Source: Fratercula arctica
Lineage: Eukaryota > Chordata > Aves > Charadriiformes > Alcidae
Length of the DNA: 64,000 bases
Assembly: GCA_947846985.1 (NCBI GenBank)
Contig: CANTUZ010000027.1
Span: 5,092,921-5,156,920 of the forward strand
Direction: 5' to 3'
The notes under the pieces were generated by a model that had not been told where the DNA came from, searched no databases, and saw only the letters and a list, made by a program, of their open reading frames with translations. The position numbers were made by a program, and so were the translations under genes. Of this stretch, positions 59,901 through 64,000 are shown piece by piece. The first letter of the stretch is position 1, and every line of letters begins with the position of its first letter.

Positions 59901-61756
59901 TGCAACCCCTGCGACAGGCACTGCGTCTACTGCAGCCCCTGCGACAGACACTGCGGCTACTGCAGCCCCTGTGACAGGCAGTGCGGCTACTGCAGCCCCT
60001 GCGACAGACACTGCGGCTACTGCATCCACTCTGATGGCCACTGCAAACCCTGCAACAGGCACTGTGCCTACTGCAACCCCTGCAATAGGCGCTGCGGCTA
60101 CTGCAACCCCTGCGAGGGACACTGTGGCTACTGCAACCCCTGCGAGGGACACTGTGCCTACTGCAGCCCCTGTGACAGACACTGCAGCTACTTCATCCCC
60201 TCTGATGGCCACTGTGGCCACTGTAAACCCTGCAACAGGCACTGTGGCTACTGTAACCCCTCTGACGGACACTCGGCTATTGCAACCCCTGCAACAGGCA
60301 CTGTGGCTACTGCAACCCCTGCAACAGACCCTGTGGCTACTGCAGCCCCTGCGACATGCACTGCGTCTACTGCAACCCCTGTGACAGGCTCTGCGGCTAC
60401 TGCAGCCCCTGCGGCAGACACTGTGGATACTGCAGCCCCTGCGACAGGCTCTGCGTCTACTGCAACCCCTGTGACAGGCTCTGCGGCTACTGCAGCCCCT
60501 GCGGCAGACACTGTGGATACTGCAGCCCCTGCGACAGGCTCTGCGGCTGCTGCAGCCCCTGCAACAGGCACTGCGGCTACTGCAGCCCCTGCGACGGGCA
60601 CTGTGGCTACTGCAACCCCTGCGACAGACGCTGCGGCAACATCTGCGACAGACACTGCGGCTACTGCAACCCCTGCAACAGGCACTGCGTCTACTGCAAC
60701 CCCTGCGACAGGCGCTGCGGCTACTGCAGCCCCTGCGGCAGACACTGCGGCTACTGCAGCCCCTGCGACAGGCTCTGCGGCTACTGCAACCCCTGTGACA
60801 GGCTCTGCGGCTACTGCAGCCCCTGCGGCAGACACTGTGGATACTGCAGCCCCTGCGACAGGCTCTGCGGCTACTGCAGCCCCTGCAACAGGCACTGCGG
60901 CTACTGCAACCCCTGCGACAGGCACTGCGGCTACTGCAACCCCTGCGACAGACGCTGCGGCTGCGGCAACATCTGCGACAGACACTGCGGCTACTGCAAC
61001 CCCTGCGACAGGCACTGCGGCTACTGCAACCCCTGCGACAGGCGCTGCGGCTACTGCAGCCCCTGCAACAGGCACTGTGGCTACTGCAGCCCCTGCGATG
61101 GGCACTGCGGCTACTGCAACGCCTGCGACAGGCCCTGTGGCTACTGCCACCCCTGTGACAGACACTGCGGCTACTGCAGCCCCTGCGACGGGCACTGTGA
61201 CTACTGCAACCCCTGCGACAGACGCTGCGGCTGCGGCAACATCTGCGACAGACACTGCGGCTACTGCAACCCCTGCAACAGGCACTGCGGCTACTGCAAC
61301 CCCTGCGACAGGCGCTGCGGCTACTGCAGCCCCTGCAACAGGCACTGTGGCTACTGCAGCCCCTGCGATGGGCACTGCGGCTACTGCAACGCCTGCGACA
61401 GGCCCTGTGGCTACTGCCACCCCTGTGACAGACACTGCGGCTACTGCAGCCCCTGTGACAGGCACTGCGGCTACTGCAGCCCCTGCGACAGGCACTGCGG
61501 CTACTGCATCCACTCTGATGGCCACTGCAAACCCTGCAACAGGCACTGTGCCTACTGCAACCCCTGCAATAGGCGCTGCGGCTACTGCAACCCCTGCGAG
61601 GGACACTGTGGCTACTGCAACCCCTGCGAGGGACACTGTGCCTACTGCAGCCCCTGTGACAGACACTGCAGCTACTTCATCCCCTCTGATGGCCACTGTG
61701 GCCACTGTAAACCCTGCAACAGGCACTGTGGCTACTGTAACCCCTCTGACGGACAC
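38914..61756 (+). repeat. Higher-order repeats marked by a shared 1-nt deletion
   Basis: The variant GGACACTCGGCT (a G lost from GGACACTGCGGCT) occurs 21 times, at about 38914, 39805, 41331, 41899, 43119, 44069, 46309, 47885, 48625, 49425, 50579, 51793, 53364, 54104, 54844, 55644, 56717, 57931, 59532, 60272 and 61756. It is preceded each time by the same train of variants: CCCTCTGATGGCCACTG, TAAACCCTGCAACAGGCA, CCCTCTGACGGACACTC. Spacings are 891, 1526, 568, 1220, 950, 2240, 1576, 740, 800, 1154, 1214, 1571, 740, 740, 800, 1073, 1214, 1601, 740 and 1484 bp. Confidence 0.9.
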
Positions 61757-63163
61757 TCGGCTACTGCAACCCCTGCGACAGGCACTGTGGCTACTGCAGC
61801 CCCTGCGATGGGCACTGCGGCTACTGCAACCCCTGCAACAGACACTGCGACTACTGCAACCCCTGCGACAGGCACTGCGGCTACTGCAACCCCTGTGACA
61901 GGCACTGCGGCTACTGCAGCCCCTGCGACAGGCACTGTGGCTACTGCAACCCCTGCGACAGGCACTGCGGCTACTGCAACCCCGGCGAGAGACACTGCCG
62001 CTACTGCAGCCCCTGTGACAGGCACTGCGGCTACTGCAGCCCCTGCGACAGACACTGCGGCTACTGCAGCCCCTGCGGCAGACAGTGTGGCTACTGCAGC
62101 CCCTGCGACAGACACTGCGGCTGCTGCAGCCCCTGCAACAGGCACTGCGGCTACTGCAGCCCCTGCGACGGGCACTGTGGCTACTGCAACCCCTGCGGCA
62201 GGCACTGCGGCTACTGCAACCCCTGCGACAGATGCTGCGGCTGCGGCAACATCTGCGACAGACACTGCGGCTACTGCAACCCCTGCAACAGGCACTGTGG
62301 CTACTGCAGCCCCTGCGACAGGCACTGCGGCTACTGCAACCCCTGCGACAGGCACTGTGGCTACTGCAACCCCTGCGACAGGCACTGCGTCTACTGCAAC
62401 CCCTGTGACAGGCTCTGCGGCTACTGCAGCCCCTGCGGCAGACACTGCGGCTACTGCAACCCCTGCGACAGGCACTGCGGCTACTGCAGCCCCTGCGAGA
62501 GACACTGCCACTACTGCAGCCCCTGCGACGGGCACTGCGGCTACTGCAGCCCCTGTGACAGGCACTGCGGCTACTGCAGCCCCTGCGACAGACACTGCGG
62601 CTACTGCAACCCCTGCGGCAGACACTGTGGCTACTGCAGCCCCTGCGAGAGGCTCTGCGGCTGCTGCAGCCCCTGCAACAGGCACTGCGTCTACTGCAGC
62701 CCCTGCGACGGGCACTGTGGCTACTGCAACCCCTGCGGCAGGCACTGCGGCTACTGAAACCCCTGCGACAGACGCTGCAGCTGCGGCAACATCTGCGACA
62801 GACACTGTGGCTACTGCAACCCCTGCAACAGGCACTGCGGCTACTGCAACCCCTGCGACAGGCACTGCGGCTACTGCAGCCCCTGCGACAGGCACTGCGG
62901 CTACTGCAGCCCCTGCGAGGGACACTGCGACTACTTCAACCCCTGCGACAGACACTGCGGCTACTGCAGCCCCTGTGACAGGCACTGTGGCTACTGCAAC
63001 CCCTGGAACAGGCACTCCGACTACTGTAACCCCTGCGACAGACACTGCGGCTACTGCAACCCCTGTAGCAGCCACTGCCATGAACCAGGGAACCAACCCG
63101 TGCCAGTATCCGTTGCCCCCATACAGACTAAGAAGTACACAAAGAAATCAGTTCGCTTTGTAA
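39141..63163 (+). other. Long array-internal open frames (not independent genes)
   Basis: Open frames of 400-1,040 codons tile the array on both strands, for example 45828-48947, 49509-52085, 50663-53506, 56801-59674 and 60356-63163 on plus, and 50555-52531 and 56693-58669 on minus. Each plus frame typically begins Cys-rich, switches to the Ala/Thr form at the first CTCGGCT deletion and to the Leu/Gln form at the second, then stops where CTGCGA has become CTGTGA. They arise from the 30-bp period and are not annotated as genes. Confidence 0.8.
45285..45780 (+). repeat. Indel-dense patch of the array
   Basis: The 30-bp register breaks many times within 500 bp: CCCTGTACGAGGG, CCCTGCTGACGG, CTACTTGCAACC, CCTGCTGGACAGGACAC, CTGCCGGCTAC, CTGCAGGCAGACACTGCGCTAC. 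Almost all are single-base insertions or losses in short G or C runs. This contrasts with the clean registers on both sides and looks like uncorrected long-read error or a collapsed junction, though true decay is possible. Confidence 0.7.
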
Positions 63164-63335
63164 GAGATGACGATGAACCAGGGCCATCACAAGGACAGGA
63201 GGAAGAGGCAGAACCAGAGATAATCACCCGATCCCTATCCCTGAGTGAGCTGCGGAATATGCGAAAAGATTTCAATCAACTTTCAGGTGAGCACATTGTC
63301 ACGTGGCTGCTCCGGTGCTGGGATAACAGGGCCAG
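62758..63335 (+). CDS. gag: ERV gag continuation: end of array into capsid N-terminus (partial)
   Basis: An open frame without start, from after the TGA at 62755-62757 to the gap. It reads the last ten or so units in the Cys-rich form (CNPCDRHCGY), then leaves the array at about 63079 into unique sequence. That contains PVPVSVAPIQTKKYTKKSV, an acidic DDDEPGPSQGQEEEAE linker, and LSLSELRNMRKDF...GEHIVTWLLRCWDN, the start of a capsid domain of the type seen in avian ERV gag proteins (from memory). The frame continuous with capsid is the Cys-rich one, whereas the N-terminal gag enters the array in the Ala/Thr frame. As assembled, the two halves cannot be made as one protein without a frameshift. 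Confidence 0.7.
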
Positions 63336-63535
63336 NNNNNNNNNNNNNNNNNNNNNNNNNNNNNNNNNNNNNNNNNNNNNNNNNNNNNNNNNNNNNNNNN
63401 NNNNNNNNNNNNNNNNNNNNNNNNNNNNNNNNNNNNNNNNNNNNNNNNNNNNNNNNNNNNNNNNNNNNNNNNNNNNNNNNNNNNNNNNNNNNNNNNNNNN
63501 NNNNNNNNNNNNNNNNNNNNNNNNNNNNNNNNNNN
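63336..63535. other. Assembly gap (200 N)
   Basis: A placeholder gap of exactly 200 N cuts the capsid coding sequence. The rest of gag, pro, pol, env and the 3' LTR, if present, are in it or absent, since the sequence to the right is unrelated. Confidence 0.99.
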
Positions 63536-64000
63536 TTTGTGGCAGCTGTTTCCGGACATATGGTCATTTATGTGGCCGTCCCTGGGGCGAGTGAGACAGG
63601 GTTGTTTTGAGGCTGAAGGTAGCCAGGAAAGCCCGGAGCCCCAAGGTCTGTGCGGCGATGGAAGCGGTTTCTAGAGAGCTTTCAAACAAGCCACAGCTTT
63701 CCCTTGTGGCTCCTTGGGCACGTGTCTCAGCTGGCTTCCCTCGTGCTAACCGTCTCCAGACATAGGGTGATTTTTGTGGCCGTCCCTGGGGCGAGTGAGA
63801 GAGGGTTGTTTTGAGGCTGAAGGCGCCCAGAACATTTCCATGTGTCCGGGGATTTTAGGGCTGGAATTGGCAAAACAAAGCTGGGGCGGGTGTCACTGGG
63901 CTGCAAATAACGGTTGAAAGTGGGAACTTTCCTGTGTCGTCGTCGGTTGCCGCTTGCGGGTTTTGGCCGGGCTCGGAATTGCGGCCCCTTCTCTCGCGGG
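63536..64000. repeat. Tandem repeat of about 204 bp (satellite-like) at the right edge
   Basis: The block GTGGCCGTCCCTGGGGCGAG...GGTTGTTTTGAGGCTGAAGG occurs at 63572 and again at 63776, an offset of 204 bp, with near-identical flanks (CC(G/A)GACATA(T/G)GGT before, and a CCAG(G/A)A-type continuation after). The region is GC-rich and has no coding potential that I recognise. Two copies are visible, and the array may continue beyond the window. The last 120 bases look CpG-rich. Confidence 0.75.

Larger units (their letters stand above)
33532..63078 (+). repeat. 29.5-kb megasatellite of about 985 units of 30 bp inside gag
   Basis: A typical unit is 40921-40950. Its core is CCTGCGACAGG, then CACTGCGG, then CTACTGCAAC or CTACTGCAGC. 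The unit is a multiple of 3 and nearly stop-free, so it reads as CNPCDRHCGY, ATPATGTAAT or LQPLRQALRL on the plus strand, and as VAAVPVAGVA or SRSACRRGCS on the minus strand; the sixth frame has TAG in every unit. Variant units (CCCTCTGATGGCCACTG, AATAGGCGCTGCGG, GAGGGACACTGTGG, GACAGGCTCTGCGG, GGGCAGTGTGG) recur in fixed order and define higher-order repeats. The left 3.67 kb is the most diverged. Zones at 39.8-41.3 kb and 44.75-45.28 kb are nearly uniform. Both ends are bounded by gag sequence. Confidence 0.95.

Noticed and set aside
33532..63078. CRISPR-like array
   Set aside because: Units are contiguous with no unique spacers, and the context is a vertebrate retroelement.
39141..63163. 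Keratin-associated or metallothionein-like Cys-rich gene
   Set aside because: The Cys-rich frame is interrupted at each higher-order unit by a frame change and has no independent start. Kept only as a hypothesis in the findings.
63100..63610. Frames that run through the N gap near the right end
   Set aside because: Translation across N placeholders is meaningless; only the part before 63336 was used.

Overview
This 64-kb window is vertebrate nuclear DNA and almost certainly avian. It holds spliced genes with GT-AG introns, several CR1 LINEs (one ending in the avian-type 8-bp ATTCTATG tail), and avian-type endogenous retroviruses (ERVs). The species cannot be named from sequence alone. Two 200-N assembly gaps (31954-32153 and 63336-63535) break it.

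Left third (1-13.8 kb). A degenerate 30-bp minisatellite (about 701-1210) precedes an apparently intact, spliced ubiquitin-specific protease of the USP36/USP42/USP17 group (exons from 2283 to the stop at 7381). Its last exon carries 216-bp internal repeats encoding Arg-rich tails. The stop codon abuts an antisense gammaretrovirus-like gag-pro-pol fragment (about 7385-8050). An old CR1 follows, interrupted by a complete CR1 with intact ORF1 and ORF2 (about 8291-12931). At 13355-13432 there is a relic of another copy of the USP 3' end.

Middle (13.8-32.6 kb). This is a non-processed pseudogene of RBBP6, the DWNN / zinc-knuckle / RING E3 ligase. Thirteen exon remnants keep their order and phase. 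The copy is broken by a lost splice donor, a frameshift with a stop, a 14-nt deletion in the RING exon, a missing RING exon and a solo LTR inside an exon (5-bp target duplication GCCCC). A CR1 reverse-transcriptase fragment follows the first gap.

Right half (32.6-64 kb). A betaretrovirus-like ERV begins with a Lys-tRNA-type primer-binding site and a gag ORF. Inside gag lies a 29.5-kb array of about 985 copies of a 30-bp unit, after which the gag sequence resumes (capsid N-terminus) up to the second gap. The array is the striking feature of the window. It reads through in three plus-strand and two minus-strand frames as different 10-residue repeats: Ala/Thr-rich, Cys-rich, Leu/Gln-rich, Val/Ala-rich and Ser/Cys/Arg-rich. 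Its first 122 units keep the upstream gag frame with no indel. The rest is built from higher-order repeats of about 0.57-2.2 kb, each marked by the same 1-nt deletion, so the frame rotates from copy to copy. These are themselves arranged in larger 5.5-6.1-kb blocks. The window ends in a roughly 204-bp tandem repeat.

Both host loci belong to ubiquitin pathways (a deubiquitinase and a dead E3 copy), but nothing here shows that they act together. All splice sites, repeat counts and family calls were made by eye.
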